Shown here: one piece after another, positions 1 through 11,981 of the stretch
How positions within the stretch are numbered: the first letter of the stretch is position 1
Layout of the letters: the number at the start of each line of letters is the position of its first letter
NCBI RefSeq assembly: GCF_036898095.1
Contig: NC_090763.1
Coordinates: 58,074,231 to 58,138,230, forward strand
Direction of reading: 5' to 3'
Source of the DNA: Palaemon carinicauda
Lineage: Eukaryota > Arthropoda > Malacostraca > Decapoda > Palaemonidae
Length of the DNA stretch: 64,000 nucleotides
Translations under genes and position numbers: made by a program
The notes under the pieces: generated by a model
Told to the model about the DNA's origin: nothing
What the model saw: the letters and a program-made list of their open reading frames with translations, nothing else
The model's database searches: none

Positions 1-92
1 AGTAGGTACTCAAGTACTTCTTGTCAACAAGAACTCAATTTTCTCCTCGGTCCACTGGTTCTCTATGGGGAGGAAGGGCGGGTCCTTAAATT

Positions 93-184
93 CATGATCA
101 TCGGGTAAGTATATTCAAAAATTTATTTTACTAATGAAAATAACATTTTTCAATATTAATCTTACCCGATGATCATGTAGCTGA
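93..184. repeat. Internal complementary region of DIRS copy 1
   Basis: The first half is the reverse complement of the family A left end (GGGTAAGTATATTC and following). The second half is the reverse complement of this copy's own right end (6,200-6,239), including its private TAAGATTAAT variant. The join sits in a T-run. In DIRS elements this region is thought to template circularisation of the cDNA. Confidence 0.85.
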
Positions 185-570
185 TTCACACCCAGGGTGG
201 TGGGTGGAGACCAGCATACATGTTAACAAAGAAGCTAAGTATCCTGTATCTTATTTTAGCCGTTATTCAAAATAACAAACATAAAATAAATAAGTACCTG
301 GTAAGGAAGTCAACTTGAACCATTACTCTGCCTTTTTAAGTACGTCTTCCTTACTGAGCCTAGCGATCCTCTTAGGATGCTGAGCGACTCCTAGGTGCTG
401 AAGTATGAAGGGCTGCAACCCATACTAAAGGACCCCATCACAACCTCTAATCTAGGCGCTTCTCAAGAAAGAATTTGACCACCCGCCAAATCAACCAGGA
501 TGCGGAAGGCTTCTTAGCCTTCCGGACAACCCAGAAATATTTCAAGAGAAAGATTAAAAAGGTTCTGGAA

Positions 571-1730
571 TTAGGGAATTGTAGTGGTGGAGCCCCCACC
601 ACTACTGCACTCGTTGCTACGAATGGTCCCAGAGTGTAGCAGTTCTCGTAAAGAGACTGGACATTCTTAAGATAAAAGACGCGAACACTGATTAGCTTTT
701 CCAAAAGGTTGCGTCGAAAATATTTTGCAGAGATCTATTTTATTTAAAGGTCACGGAAGTTGTGACAGCTCTAACTTCGTGTGTCCTTACCTTCAGCCAA
801 GCTTGGTCTTCCTCATTCAGAAGGGAATGAGCTTCTCGTATTAACAGTCTGAAAATAATAGGATAAAGAATTCTCTGACATAGGCAAAGATGAATTCTTA
901 ACTGAACACCATAAAGCTTCAGACGGGCCTCGTAAAGGTTTTTAAAATAGAACTTAAGAGCTCTTACAGGACATAATACTCTTTCTAGTTCATTTCCAAC
1001 CATACGATAAGTTTGGAATAACGAACGATATTGGACAAGGCCGAGAAGGCAGCTCGTGTTTGGCTAGAAAACCAAGATGTAGAACATGTAGCCGTTTCGG
1101 ATGAAAATCCGATGTTCTTGCTGAAGGCATGAATCTCACTGACTCTTTTAGCTGTGGTTAAGCATATCAGGAAAAGAGTCTTAAAGGTGAGATCTTTCAG
1201 GGAGGCTGATTGAAGTGGTTCGAACCTGTCTAACATAAGGAATCTTAGAACCACGTCTAAATTCCAACCAGGTGTAACCAAACGACGCTCCTTCGTGGTC
1301 TCAAAAGACTTAAGGAGGTCCTGTAGATCTTTATTGTTGGAAAGATCTAAGCCTCTGTGACGGAAGACTGATGCCAACATGCTTCTGTAACCCTTGAAAG
1401 TGGGAGCTGAAAGAGATCGCTCTTTCCTCAGATATAAGAGGAAGTCAGCTATTTGAGTTACAGAGGTACTGGTCGAGGATACGGATACTGACTTGCACCA
1501 GTTTAGGAAGATTTCCCACTTCGATTGGTAGACTCTAAGGGTGGATGTTCTCCTTGCTCTAACAATCGCTCTGGTTGCCTCCTTCGAAAAACCTCTAGTT
1601 CTCGAGAGTCTTTCGATACTCTGAAGGCAGTGAGACGAAGAGCGTGGAGGCCTTGGAGTACCTTCTTACGAGTGGCAGACGTAGCAGGTCCACCCTTAGG
1701 GGAAGAGTTCTGGGAACGTCTACTAGCCAT
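571..1730 (-). pseudogene. Tyrosine recombinase pseudogene (DIRS copy 1)
   Basis: Remnant of the recombinase that integrates DIRS circles. Pieces in three frames match the intact protein of copy 2: the N-terminal part with the catalytic arginine context AKRVSEIHA (about 985-1,380), the part with the HxxR box RTHEVRAV (740-1,003), and the tail with the nucleophile context FYLKNV (447-704). Two or more indels separate them. The start at 1,730 is placed by alignment with the MASR start of copy 2. It is not functional. Confidence 0.85.
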
Positions 1731-2707
1731 CGAAGTACGTCGGTAAGTTATTCTCTCGCGGGCCAGAGGGAAGCAACTAGTGTCAACTTTGTCCCATCGT
1801 GAGAGGCGAACTACTGCAGTACCTTGTTGACAATCTAGAACGGAGGGAATGCATATAGATCTAGATGAGACTAATCTAGTAGAAAGGCATCTAAAAGAAC
1901 CACTGCTGGGTCCGGGATAGGTGAGCAAAGTATTGAGAGCCTCTTGGACATCGAGGTTGCGAAGAGATCTATGGTTGGCTGGCCCCAGGTGACCCAAAGT
2001 CTCTTGCATACATCTCTGTGGAGGGTCCAATATGTTGGAATTATTGTCCCTTCCTACTGAGACAAACTGCTAAGACATTCAAGTTGCCTTGGAAGAAACT
2101 TGTTACTAGTGAAAAGTCTAGACCTGTTGAACAGGAGAGGAGGTCACTAGCGAACTCGCACCATGTCAGAGAGTAGGTCCCTCCTTGCTAGGAGATGAAC
2201 ATCAAAGCAGGGAGTTGTCCGTGTTGACCTCCATTACTTTGTCTTGAAGGAGAGACCTGAAGCTTTTCCAGGTCAGACGTACTGCCAGAAGCTTCTTGCA
2301 GTAAAAATGCATTGTCCTTTGACTCGAGAGCATAATCCCGAGCATTCCCTACCGCCTAAGGTCGCACCCCAGCCTACGTCCGATGCGTCTGAGAAGAGAA
2401 CGTGGTTGGGAGTCTGAACAGTCAGGGGAAGACCCTATAAAAGGTTGATAAAGTCCTTTCCTCAGGTTAGACCAGACTTATCTTCCGGAAACCGGGATCG
2501 AGACCGCTTCTAGCGTCTTGTCCTTTTCCAGTGAAGAGCTAGATGAAACCGAAGAGGACGGAGGTGTAGTCTTCCAAGTGACACCAATTGAACCACGGAT
2601 GACAGTGTCCTAACCAGACTCATCCACAGCCTGACAGGGCCGTATTCCTTCTTCAGCATCTTCTGGATGGATAGCAGGGCTGGGGATTGATTTTCTTGTT
2701 CAGCCAT
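1458..2707 (-). pseudogene. RT/RNase H pseudogene (DIRS copy 1), 5' part deleted
   Basis: Only the C-terminal end of the reverse transcriptase (MLKKEYGPVRLWMS, 2,510-2,707) and disrupted RNase H and tail sequence remain. The RT fingers/palm, including YLDD, is absent because of the internal deletion near 2,700. The 3' end overlaps the recombinase pseudogene by about 270 bases, as in copy 2. Confidence 0.8.
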
Positions 2708-4842
2708 GTCCTCATCAGAGGGTTCCTCATCCGAAACTGATGAGGAAACGGCAACGGAGTGGGCAACGTCTGACTCGCTGAATCCGGTCGCACTGGTGGA
2801 TGCGTGACGGAGCCGGACACAAGATCATGGTACTGCTGCACAGTCTGTGAACTGTCAACCATGGGGATGCGAGGAAGTACAGCGACAACCCGAAACTGTC
2901 TAGACTGTCTGGGTAGTACAGACAACCCCTTATCGGGTTGCTGAGGTTGCCGCACTGCGTCACAACAAGTCACCTCTGCTGGTTGTTGAACGTCTTCCTA
3001 GTGACACACTGAACGTCCACAACCACCTCCGAGAGTAGCTTAACGTCAACGTGCGACTGGCAACCCACACTGGGTCGCACCGGTGGAGGAACCATCTCAA
3101 CTGGCGGACGTGAGTAGGATACCTCAGCGTCAACAGGGCGTACAACCAACCGGTAGGAAGGTCGTTGGCAAGAAGGTTCTTCTCCGTAAAAAATCCTCTA
3201 TCAAGGACTAAGCTTGGACTGCATGTCTTGCAACAAAACCCAAGGTCTATGGGAGCAGGTGTGGCAACAGACGGGGTTAGCGACTGAAGCGGAACCATTT
3301 ACCCTCCCTGGAAGCATATTATGCTTAAATTAAAGTCCATAGGAGGCTAAGCAGCTTAAGGCTCCTCTCCAAATGACAGAGTCCTCAAGGGAATATCAGA
3401 AGGAGGGAGAACAGCACTTTCTCATCTACAGGAACCATGTCCGAGAAAAGCTAGGTTCTCTCATTAGGGTTTCACTGGTGCAAAAGCAGCAGACCAGAAG
3501 GCAACGTTATGAAACTGCTTGACAGTCTGTGAACTGTCAAAAACTGAACTGTCAACCACAACAGGAGCGTGAGGACATACAGCACTGGTGTATAAGTAGC
3601 AGACCAGAAGGCAACGTCATGTAACTGTTTGACAGTCTGTGAGTTGGCAACAACCAAAGTTGTGTGGGGAAGCCTCAACTCCTGACTGACTAGTTTGCTG
3701 CGGGCAAGTGGCGGTAACCACAGTGTGTTGCGGAGGCTGACACACCGTGTCAAAACACGGCAGCTTGTGGTAGCTCACGCACGGCAACGGAGTGCTCTGT
3801 GTGTGGGAGTCATCATACATCTGGCAGGGTTGACTGTGCATGGGTGGAGGAGCTCTCACAACAAGAGTGTGAGAGCAGGAAGCCATGCCGGGCGCACAAC
3901 CGTGGGAGGTGTAGGCCCACGGGTGCATCGTCAACCTTCTCCGCAGTTGGAGTGTGGGAGGTGGCAACAACAAAAGCTGAGTGTTGGTGCGTGGGAGGGA
4001 CTGCCGTGGGTTGCGGAGCATGCCGCATGGGTTGCGGAGCATGCCGCATTGTGTCAAAACACGGCAGCTCTACAGCACCTTCCCACTGCTGATGCGGTAG
4101 CTCACGCATGTCAATGGAGGGCGCAGCATGAACATGCGTCTGGCAGGGTCGACTGCGCATCGGAGGTGGAGCTCTCACAGGTGGAGTGTGGGAGCAGGCA
4201 GCCGCAGTATCTGCTGAGCGCACAACCGTGGAAGGTTGTAGATTAACAGGTGCATTGTCAACCTTCCAGCACGATACTCCTGCATGAAGGAGCAAGCTGA
4301 GACTGTATAGTCTGCAGCATGGACCACTAGGGTCTATGAAAGACGACAACAAACGGAGCTACTGTCCGTTGTGACTGAGGGTCTAAAACAGCTGGTGCGG
4401 CAACAGACGGAGTTACTGCCTGTTGCGGTACCGCCTTGCCTCTCTTGGGAGGTGTGCAGTTGTCGGATGACTGGAGCGAGTCCGAACTGACCCAGTGGCT
4501 ACACCTAGGCCGTTGGACTTGCGCGGAAGGGACCGACTTGCACTTAAAAGCTGCAAGATTTGGTCCATGGTTTCTGCGAGAAACCTCTTCCGCAGACGAG
4601 GAATAAATGGGCTCTCTCGTCTTTGTGTGGGTGGGGTGATCACGTCGGCAACGTGTGTAGATACACCCGAAACCACGGAGGGAAACGTTTGTTCGTCGAT
4701 CAAGACCTGTGGAACCCATAAGTCCTTCGACATTACTTCTCCCCTGGGCTTGGGAGCTTGTAAGAGGTATCGGACTAGGTGAACAACTGGCACGAACAAA
4801 CGAACCCTCGAACGCAACACTGTAACACTTTGCGCATATCAC
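2708..4842 (-). pseudogene. gag-like ORF remnant (DIRS copy 1), expanded with internal repeats
   Basis: The segment at 4,327-4,842 aligns with the middle of the copy 2 gag protein: TKTREPIYSSS, then PSAQVQRP.CSHWVSSDS and a PPKRGKAVP stretch. Downstream of this (2,708-4,300) the low-complexity part has grown by tandem duplication and is broken in all frames. The N-terminal Cys cluster seen in copy 2 is not found, so the 5' end is replaced or lost. Confidence 0.7.
3481..4262. repeat. Imperfect tandem duplications inside the copy 1 gag region
   Basis: A block with AGCAGACCAGAAGGCAACGT, then a TTGACAGTCTGTGA motif, occurs at about 3,488 and again at 3,599. A larger block with GGAGCTCTCACA and the CCGCATTGTGTC/AAAACACGGCAG motif is duplicated between about 3,720-4,010 and 4,040-4,260. 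These expansions are absent from copy 2. Confidence 0.65.
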
Positions 4843-6069
4843 TTTATCACTTTTGATTTTCTGTTTGCACTTATTTCACTGAACTCGAAACTTTAAGTGA
4901 TTTGTACCTGAAACACGCAATCCTATCCTTCATTAAAAGGTAGTAATTGCGAAAACAGTTTTACAATGTAACAGAAAAACATAATGAAAGATAAAGAATT
5001 CAGTGGCTGGAAAAGAGACTAAACACTAGATCAAACAAACTACGTTTAAAATCTCTCACCGCATAAAGCCTGGGAACAAGAATAAAACTCTAGAAACGTT
5101 TTACCTTCTTCCCCTAAAGCGACTAAGGAGAAGAGTAAAAAACGAGAACAACGTTACCCGCTTGAACGAAACGTTTATCCTCCTCTCTCTCCCTCCGTCT
5201 CTATCTCTCTCTCTCTCTCTTGACTTAGAACCTGAGAGATGAGCCCAATTATATATCGTTAAAACATTATTTGTTAAAGGAAAAAAACTGAAAGGTTTCC
5301 CAAATAAAAAGTTCCTTTATTAGAATTAAAACCATTTAAGCTAAGAAAGAATGAACGAAACGCTAGAATCGGTTTACTCTTACTGCAACGTGAAACCGTG
5401 AAATACTCTCTCTCTATCGTAACGATAGAGCGCATGTTGAACGTTCTGAACGTCAACAACTGCGGAGACTAAACTAAACGTTAGTTCATCTTTGAAAACA
5501 GTACGAGACTATCAAAGAAATTCTTTCAAAAACATTAAAATTAAAATAGCATAAATTCTTAACAGGAAATATGATATGACGGGCTCAATGTTAATTAACT
5601 TCGGTTCCAAGTAAGGACCGCCTACTATTAGGAAAGGTCGCATATAAACAAACATAAAAATTAATTTTTATAAGTTTATAATAAATGGAAAGTTAATCGA
5701 AGAGGCCTATAAATGGCGGAGAGATAGAAAATAAATCTATAACTTTGTTAAGCAAAATTACCAAAAACCTAAACACACTTCCGTCTAAGGGAAGGGTCGG
5801 TCATTAAAAGTGAAAGAGAGTCTATACTCTCTTCGACACCAACACTTCCGTCTAAGGGAAGGGTCGGCCATTTAAAAGTGAAAGAGAGTCCATACTCTCT
5901 TCGTCACCATAATTAAATCTATCCAAAACGAGTTCAAGTTTTGAAATGAAGATAAAACCCCTGCATAGCGAAAGCTCAAAACTGGAATAGTGTACTTCAC
6001 CAAAAAGTTGTGAAAACAAATCCAGTTAGGGACGGCGTATTAGTAGGTCTTGCCGGTGGCACGACAGAG
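4843..6069 (-). other. Non-coding 5' leader region of DIRS copy 1
   Basis: There is no convincing ORF. It is shared with copy 3 (about 38,040-39,160) but not with copy 2. It holds a CT-rich tract (5,180-5,220) and a two-fold tandem block around CACTTCCGTCTAAGGGAAGG (about 5,777 and 5,843). It lies between gag and the right terminal repeat, so it would be the leader of the element's transcript; promoter location is unknown. Confidence 0.6.
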
Positions 6070-6239
6070 GAAAAATTGAGTTCTTGTTGACAAGAAGTAC
6101 TTGAGTACCTACTCACAGATGGCGCTGTTGTGTACACCCCCACCTGTATAGCGATCGCTGGCGTATCCCGACCGTAGATTTCTGTCGGGCAACAGAGTTG
6201 ACAGCTACATGATCATCGGGTAAGATTAATATTGAAAAA
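6070..6239. repeat. Right inverted terminal repeat of DIRS copy 1
   Basis: Reverse complement of the window start. It contains AGCGATCGCT, a perfect 10-bp palindrome also present in the copy 2 repeat, and the CAGATGGCGCTG motif shared (with changes) by all three family A copies. It ends at TTGAAAAAT. Confidence 0.85.
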
Positions 6240-6644
6240 TGCAATGTATAACTGAAATAATGGATTTTTAGCCTTGAAATGTATAAGATTGGCACATGGA
6301 GAAGCATCATGTTTTAGTGGCTGGATAGGCCTTAGAAAAGGGTAGAACGTTTCTATGGTTTTGGGTACATATTGGACTATGGAAAGCATAATTGAAGAGC
6401 AATAAAAAAGGGTAACAACAAGAATGAAGCGGAAAGAGATGGATAGGCTACATGTAAGTATCATTATCTTAACTTTAAAAAAAAATTACACAGCAAGTAC
6501 ACAATGAATAAGACTCATACTATTCTCTGCAGCAAAGATTTGCTCACCTTGAAAGTGGAAATTCTGAAAATATGACAACAAAATCTATGATCCTTGGCAG
6601 GGGTACATTAGATTCATCCTTTTAAAAAATAAAGCAGAAAAATT
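6240..6644. other. Spacer between two DIRS elements
   Basis: AT-rich sequence without a recognised gene or repeat. Short ORFs here show no family motif. Confidence 0.5.
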
Positions 6645-6883
6645 ACAAATTTGGAAGTAATTGGTATTTTTCTTAACGATACACACCTTAGCTATTTATA
6701 GGGGTATTACTTTTGGCGAAGGTGAAAGGATGAGTATTTAGATTTTGGCGAGGGTAAACTACCCATCCCGCTAGTTAGCGGGGGTAGGGAGGTAGCTAGC
6801 TACCCCTATCACCCACAAACCTGCAATTGTGCTTCACTTTACTTGGAGGTAGGACTTTGACGGGGGACAGGGTTGGCGGGCAA

Positions 6884-6990
6884 GTATGTATAAATAGCTA
6901 AGGCTTGTATCGGCAGGAAAAATACAAATTACTTCCAAATTTGTTCCCTAACTGGAATACAACCCAACGCTATTCATAGGGGTGACTCAC
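6884..6990. repeat. Internal complementary region of the 6.6-10.2 kb DIRS element
   Basis: The reverse complement of the element's left end (6,645-6,720) is followed by TTTGTTCCCTAACTGGAATA, which matches the inverted right end. This keeps the DIRS diagnosis although coding capacity is gone. Confidence 0.75.
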
Positions 6991-9158
6991 CATTAAGAGG
7001 GTGGACATCCCTGACAATTTGGCTTTTGGCCTTACCTGGGGTACTACTTATTGTGCAGGTTAGTGCACAAATAAGGAGACCCTAACACCTCACTAAACCT
7101 GCTAAGCATGGTCTGCGGCCTACGCAAGCTGTGTGTGGTGAGATACTAGCAATGTGACTGTCAAGGTAAAAGTTATTCCGAGTCTTGTGGGAATAAACAA
7201 GGAGACACCTCAACAGGGTATGGGGGCGCAACAGTATTGGTACAATACAAGGTTACACAAGGGGCAATGGTTTACCTGTAGAAGCTTTAGGTCAGCTTGT
7301 GCAGAAGACCCCGGATGCTGATTTCCCCAAGGGAGGGGAGGATAAAGAAAGGAAAAAAGCCAGACATTCCTTTTCATTTATTCATTCAGACTAAGACCCG
7401 GGTAACCAAAGCCCTTAACCTTCTGCTACTTGTCCAATAAGGAACTTGAGGTACTAAACCAGCTGTTGTGCAACCAGTTGCATACACCTGCTATGAAGGT
7501 GGGGTGAGAAACTTGTCTTCCAACTGCCGCTATAAAATGGAAGTTGGATGAGTATGTTACAAATCGGTAACCTAGGATAGCCAGTACTCCTTAGAGGAAG
7601 CGAATCTCCTTAGTGATTGCTTTCGGGCAAAAGACAAGTTGGTAACGACCAATCTTACACAACTACTTCCAAAAGATAAGATTGAGATGTATCTTCAATC
7701 CATATTTGGACAGGTAATGTCTGCATAAGTCCATCTACGGAGGACCAGTAACACAGACCAGGGAGGCAAACAAACACACGGTCGTAGCCCGAATTATTAG
7801 TTGTGTCCGGATCTTGGTTGGAGAACGTTGATAAACGTTCGTAACTGAGACCTCCTCCTTCCTATGAACTATGAAAATGTTAGTACTTCTTCGTCTCCTA
7901 TTGGCAAAACTGGTACAATATAAGTTTCGAATGTTCCCTTCCAGGAAACAAATTTGCTTATGTGAAGTTTTTGGTCTCACTATCTTTTTTAAAAACTAAG
8001 ACCTCCGATTGGAAGTTAGGAAGGAACTGCTTGGGATGAAGGTAGACCACATATCCAGTAGGTCTGGTTATGGGAAGAAAGAAGAGTAATGCATAAACTG
8101 GTTTCCCGTAAAGAATATAGCCATCAACATTAATGATTTATTAGAACAGTTTTTTAATTGTAAGATGATCTATAGTCCTTGTCAGCAGAAAGATCGTTTG
8201 CTCGCATATGCGCATGTCCGTCTGCAGTCATGCATTGGTAACATCTTTGCCTCCGGGTAAACATTTGATGAGTCTGAGCCCACTTGCAGGAATAATGTAT
8301 GTGCAACAAATCACAACATTATTGCCCAAGGATTTGATTGTTGACTAGCTGTAGTATTTTTAAGATGTGAGCACATGCGCCCACGAAAACATAACATACA
8401 GCTAGTGTAGCGATCATACCTCCGTCGGTTTGCCTGCCCACTCTGTGGGTGGGGCTTGCTAACATACACAAACGTGATGAGAAGCTAACAAAACTTGTCT
8501 GGCTGCCTTGTAGGCAGGGCTTGTTAACATTCCTAAACATAATGAGAAGCTGACAATGTTTGTTTGGCTGCCTTGTGGGTCGGGCTTGTTATCATTCGTA
8601 AACGTAAGCAGAAGCTAATACTGTTCACTTGGGACTAATGGCTTGAAATAATGACCTTGTAAGCATACTGTATATATCACAAGCACGTTGATGAGTGCTC
8701 TAAGAGCTGCCCATTCCATCGGGCAACAAAGACCAAAGAAAATAACCCAGGATTATATTTCACAAAACTCGGAGTTTAACGAGAAATCATTGTGTCCAAG
8801 GGTACACTGACGCATGTGGCTGACTCAAGCCATTGGTAGTAAACCATATTTGTGGGAATAACCCTAAAGTCTTGTCTTGGCAGGAGTGTATGCTCCATAG
8901 GAGTTCGTTTCAGCCTTTTATAGTTTTAACGAACTCCTAGAGTTGTGTAAAACTTCTCAGGGACGAGAGTTACCCATGAAGAAGCGAAGTCTCGCGTAAG
9001 GGTTTGTTGTCCCACAACGCAAAGAACACAAAAGCTGGCGGGAGTCCGCAAAACGCTGGCAAGTGCTCGCAAACGCCAGCGAGAATCAGTGGATGAGAAT
9101 TTGAAAATGCTAGCATTGAATCCTACCTTTACGGGTAGACCCAGTAGTGTATGCTTCT

Positions 9159-9430
9159 CTAGCGTTGGCAAGGCGAGGGTCTCACACGAGGCGAGAGTCT
9201 CACATGAGGTGAGGGTCTCGCACACCCGCCATGGATACTAAGGCGAGGCGGGGGTCTTGCAAACCCGCCATGGGAACTCAGGTGAGGCAAGGGTCTCACC
9301 AATGTGCCTTGAGTACTCGGGTGAGGCGAGGGTCTCACCAACCTGCCTTGGGTACTAAGGCAAAGCAAGAGTCTCGCACAAGGCAAGAGTCTCGCACAAA
9401 GTGAGGGTCTCGCAAACCCTCGCCTCAGGT
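9159..9430. repeat. 18-bp periodic minisatellite in family B gag region
   Basis: Units such as GAGGGTCTCACACGAGGC and GAGAGTCTCACATGAGGT are 18 bases long (six codons), interrupted by a longer CGCCATGG-containing spacer. The same 18-base period occurs at the equivalent place in the 25-31 kb element with different sequence. Confidence 0.75.
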
Positions 9431-10531
9431 ACTAAGGGAGGTGGGCAACCTGGGTTGCTCGCAAACCTTCGTCAGGCAGTAGTGCTGAAACTAAGGTCCT
9501 CTTAGTACTCGGAGTGGTGAACAGCCTTATGTCATCTCCTCGGATGCGAACGAAAAAGGCTGTGCTTAACTTGAAGACCAGCTGTTTCTTCATAGTTAGA
9601 GTTAGAAACTATGAGGCGCAGGTCCTAAAGAGCTTGACCTCACAAAGCTTTTTTGTGCCCAAAGGCATGATGCGGCTATAACCCTGATGAGTTAAGGCCT
9701 ATGAGACTCATCGACGAGAGAAGAGGCAGCCGTAAGCGGTCACTCTGAGGAGTTCTTGCCAGCCACTATTCATGTTCGTCCACCGAAGCAGAGCGAAAGT
9801 TGGGCGAGCAGTAGAGGAAGAGGCCAAAGACCTCTTGCTATCTTTCTTGCACAGGGAACTCATGAGCCAAAAGGAAGGCAGCTCTAAAAGCAATGGGCAT
9901 TTTATTAAGGTTTAGTCCAGTTTCTTTTAACCGTAAACCGGTTAAAAATGTTTGGCAGGAGAGAAAAACTACGTCTTTACTCTACCGAGCCGAAATAAAA
10001 AGTGATGCTTAGCCGCTAGTGCTGATGTGAGAGGGAGGGTTAACCTACCCTGCTCCCCCACTTACTAGTGGTGGGTAGTTATACCCTAACAAGAAAGCTT
10101 ATTAGCTTCTCAGCTTCACCGAAATAATACTCCATAGTAAAGAGCGGAAGGTTTATATTTTGCGCTGGAACAAAATATTTTTGAAAGATTAGATTTACAT
10201 CAATAAAACTTACTGGAATTCACATACTGAATACCATATTGCCATGGAAGGGGGAAAGGGGTGAAAACTGTAATAATAATAAAAGGAATAACATTATCTA
10301 TATAATTTTCAAAACAATGCAAATAACATTCTACGATAACTTAGAGAATAACAGTGCTAAGGATGGTCAAAAGTTTTCCTAATAATAATCATAAATCAAA
10401 AGTAATCAGAAAATTAGAGAAAACATTGTTACGATCCATAAAATTACTGTACTTACAACAGCTACAACAAATTATGAAATCTAGTGATAAAAAAATACTA
10501 CAGTTACTAATCTTTCTAATTTCATTCACAG

Positions 10532-10689
10532 GAATTTGCAAAGGAAATGGTGTGGCACCGTACCTCGACCAGCAAGCAGTCAACGGCACTAAAATACAAT
10601 ATGGTTATTCATGGCAAACAGGAGATAAAGCAACTGACAACATCTACATAACCTCGATTGAACTCTGGATCACCCCGCAAGAGTCTTAA
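10532..10689 (+). CDS. Possible terminal exon of an unrecognised gene
   Basis: A splice-acceptor-like tract (TCTAATTTCATTCACAG) ends at 10,531. After it the frame stays open for about 52 codons to TAA at 10,687. Base composition rises and codon choice looks coding (many GAC, AAC, ATC, ACC). The peptide runs GVAPYLDQQAVNGTKIQYGY and ends ELWITPQES. I recognise no domain. Read without splicing, an upstream Met and hydrophobic stretch (IKSSD.. LLIFLISF) could mimic a signal peptide, so a small secreted protein is an alternative. Upstream exons, if any, cannot be found because the region to the left is a DIRS element. Confidence 0.25.
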
Positions 10690-11725
10690 GTGGTTGTTAC
10701 ATCACCATAGAATGAATACAGTCACTTGATTCATTTTTGTAAATTAGCTTCACAACATCCATTCATCATCATGAGATTTTCATTTGTTAGCTTTACCCCT
10801 TATAGGAGTAAATGTGAATGGCGTTCTGTACACTCTCGTCTCTCCTACACTTTTTACGTCCGAACTCCTAGAGGATCTACGTTTTCATCTACTGTATCCC
10901 CTTTTTCTATGATTTCTGGAAACTTGCTTCAGGTCTTCATTCTGCTACTTCTATATCAACTACTTGGCTGATCAACTGTGCCTCATGTATTCTCATCACA
11001 CATTACAGTAATGCAATTACATAAGCATATTTTGTAGTACAAAAACTTATCTCTAAGCTCATAGCATGTTTTGTCATTTTTTTTCCAGTCACTATGCATC
11101 CACAAATCATGTATATATTTCCATTCTTCGTACTGATAACCATGCTTACTCATTAAAATTATTTTAAGGTTAAATTTGATAAAATTACAGCATAGAGTAA
11201 GCAGAAATTTCTATAAGAAGTCAATACTAATTCTTCCATTTAAATAAGTATTGTAATATAAGACTAAAATAAATTTCTCTCAATTGTTATAAGATGTTAA
11301 TTTCCAGTATATAACCTTTGAAACTAGAATATAATCATGTACATTTATCATATAAAGGAACATATACTGATGTACTTACAGTATTTGCCTTTTTCACGGA
11401 CAGGCGAGAATATTTTGAGAAAAAAAAAAAAACTAATTACTATATTCAAATTTATAATCCTTATTTATCCTTAAATTACGTATTCAACTATATGCAACCT
11501 TAATATCCTCTAATCAACTATGAGTGAGAAATAAGAAATTCAGGAAGAAAGATTATTAGAATGTAGTTTAATAGGGGCATTACCCTACATATAATTTTTA
11601 ATGTTTAATTTGTGCCTTCACCAAAGCCCTGCTGCCCCTGGCCCAAAGCGATAAATTAGGTTTGGGCAAATCAAAATGTTCCTTCAAATAAGAATGGTTT
11701 GAAAAACCAATAAGTATAATCATAT
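10690..11725. other. Unassigned AT-rich sequence downstream of TMEM216
   Basis: No coding sequence with recognisable motifs. An ORF at 10,726-10,971 plus shows no family features. It is likely 3' flank of the TMEM216-like gene and intergenic DNA. Confidence 0.45.
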
Positions 11726-11731
11726 TTTATT
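11726..11731 (-). promoter_or_regulatory. Possible polyadenylation signal of the TMEM216-like gene
   Basis: Reverse complement reads AATAAA, about 250 bases downstream of the stop codon at 11,982. Not proof of use; the region is AT-rich. Confidence 0.35.
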
Positions 11732-11981
11732 ACGAAAAAGAATGAACACAAATTACATGAACACTTGAATGGTCTTGAAAAAGTTCAGACCTTCGGTGGC
11801 TACTTATAAACTACATTTGGCATTGCACTTTTAATCGTCTGGAAGCAATGAAAATTTGAAATAAAAAGTTTAGCTTATGAAAAACACCAAGCTTTTGTAC
11901 ATAAATGTTTTATAATATATTGAATTGTATAAAAACTTCAGGCACATCAAAATAGGTCACTAATGAAACCTAGGATAATCC

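Larger units (their letters stand above)
1..6239 (-). mobile_element. DIRS-like retrotransposon, family A copy 1 (left end outside the window, internally deleted)
   Basis: The right inverted terminal repeat (6,070-6,220) is the reverse complement of the sequence that opens the window: base 1 pairs with about base 6,113, so roughly 125 bases of the left end lie outside. An internal complementary region at 93-184 repeats both element ends inverted, the hallmark of DIRS elements. Coding remnants run on the minus strand in the order gag, RT/RNase H, tyrosine recombinase. The middle is deleted: the RT remnant at about 2,700 passes straight into the gag segment that in copy 2 lies at about 17,830, so the C-terminal half of gag and the catalytic half of RT are missing. 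Frameshifts break what remains. It is a dead copy that could only have moved in trans. Confidence 0.88.
6645..10175 (-). mobile_element. Decayed DIRS-like element, family B
   Basis: The left end and following 1.3 kb align with the start of the family B element at 25,181: ACAAATTTGGAAGTAATTG, then CTAGTTAGCGGGGGTAGG, then an internal complementary region at 6,884-6,990. The right end (about 10,115-10,175) is a diverged match to the second half of that region. No recombinase, RT or RNase H frame survives; the interior is mostly gag-type low-complexity sequence. It has the same orientation as the other five DIRS elements. Confidence 0.75.

Noticed and set aside
6213..6464. 83-residue hydrophobic ORF next to DIRS copy 1
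   Set aside because: It begins inside the element's terminal repeat and has no family motif.
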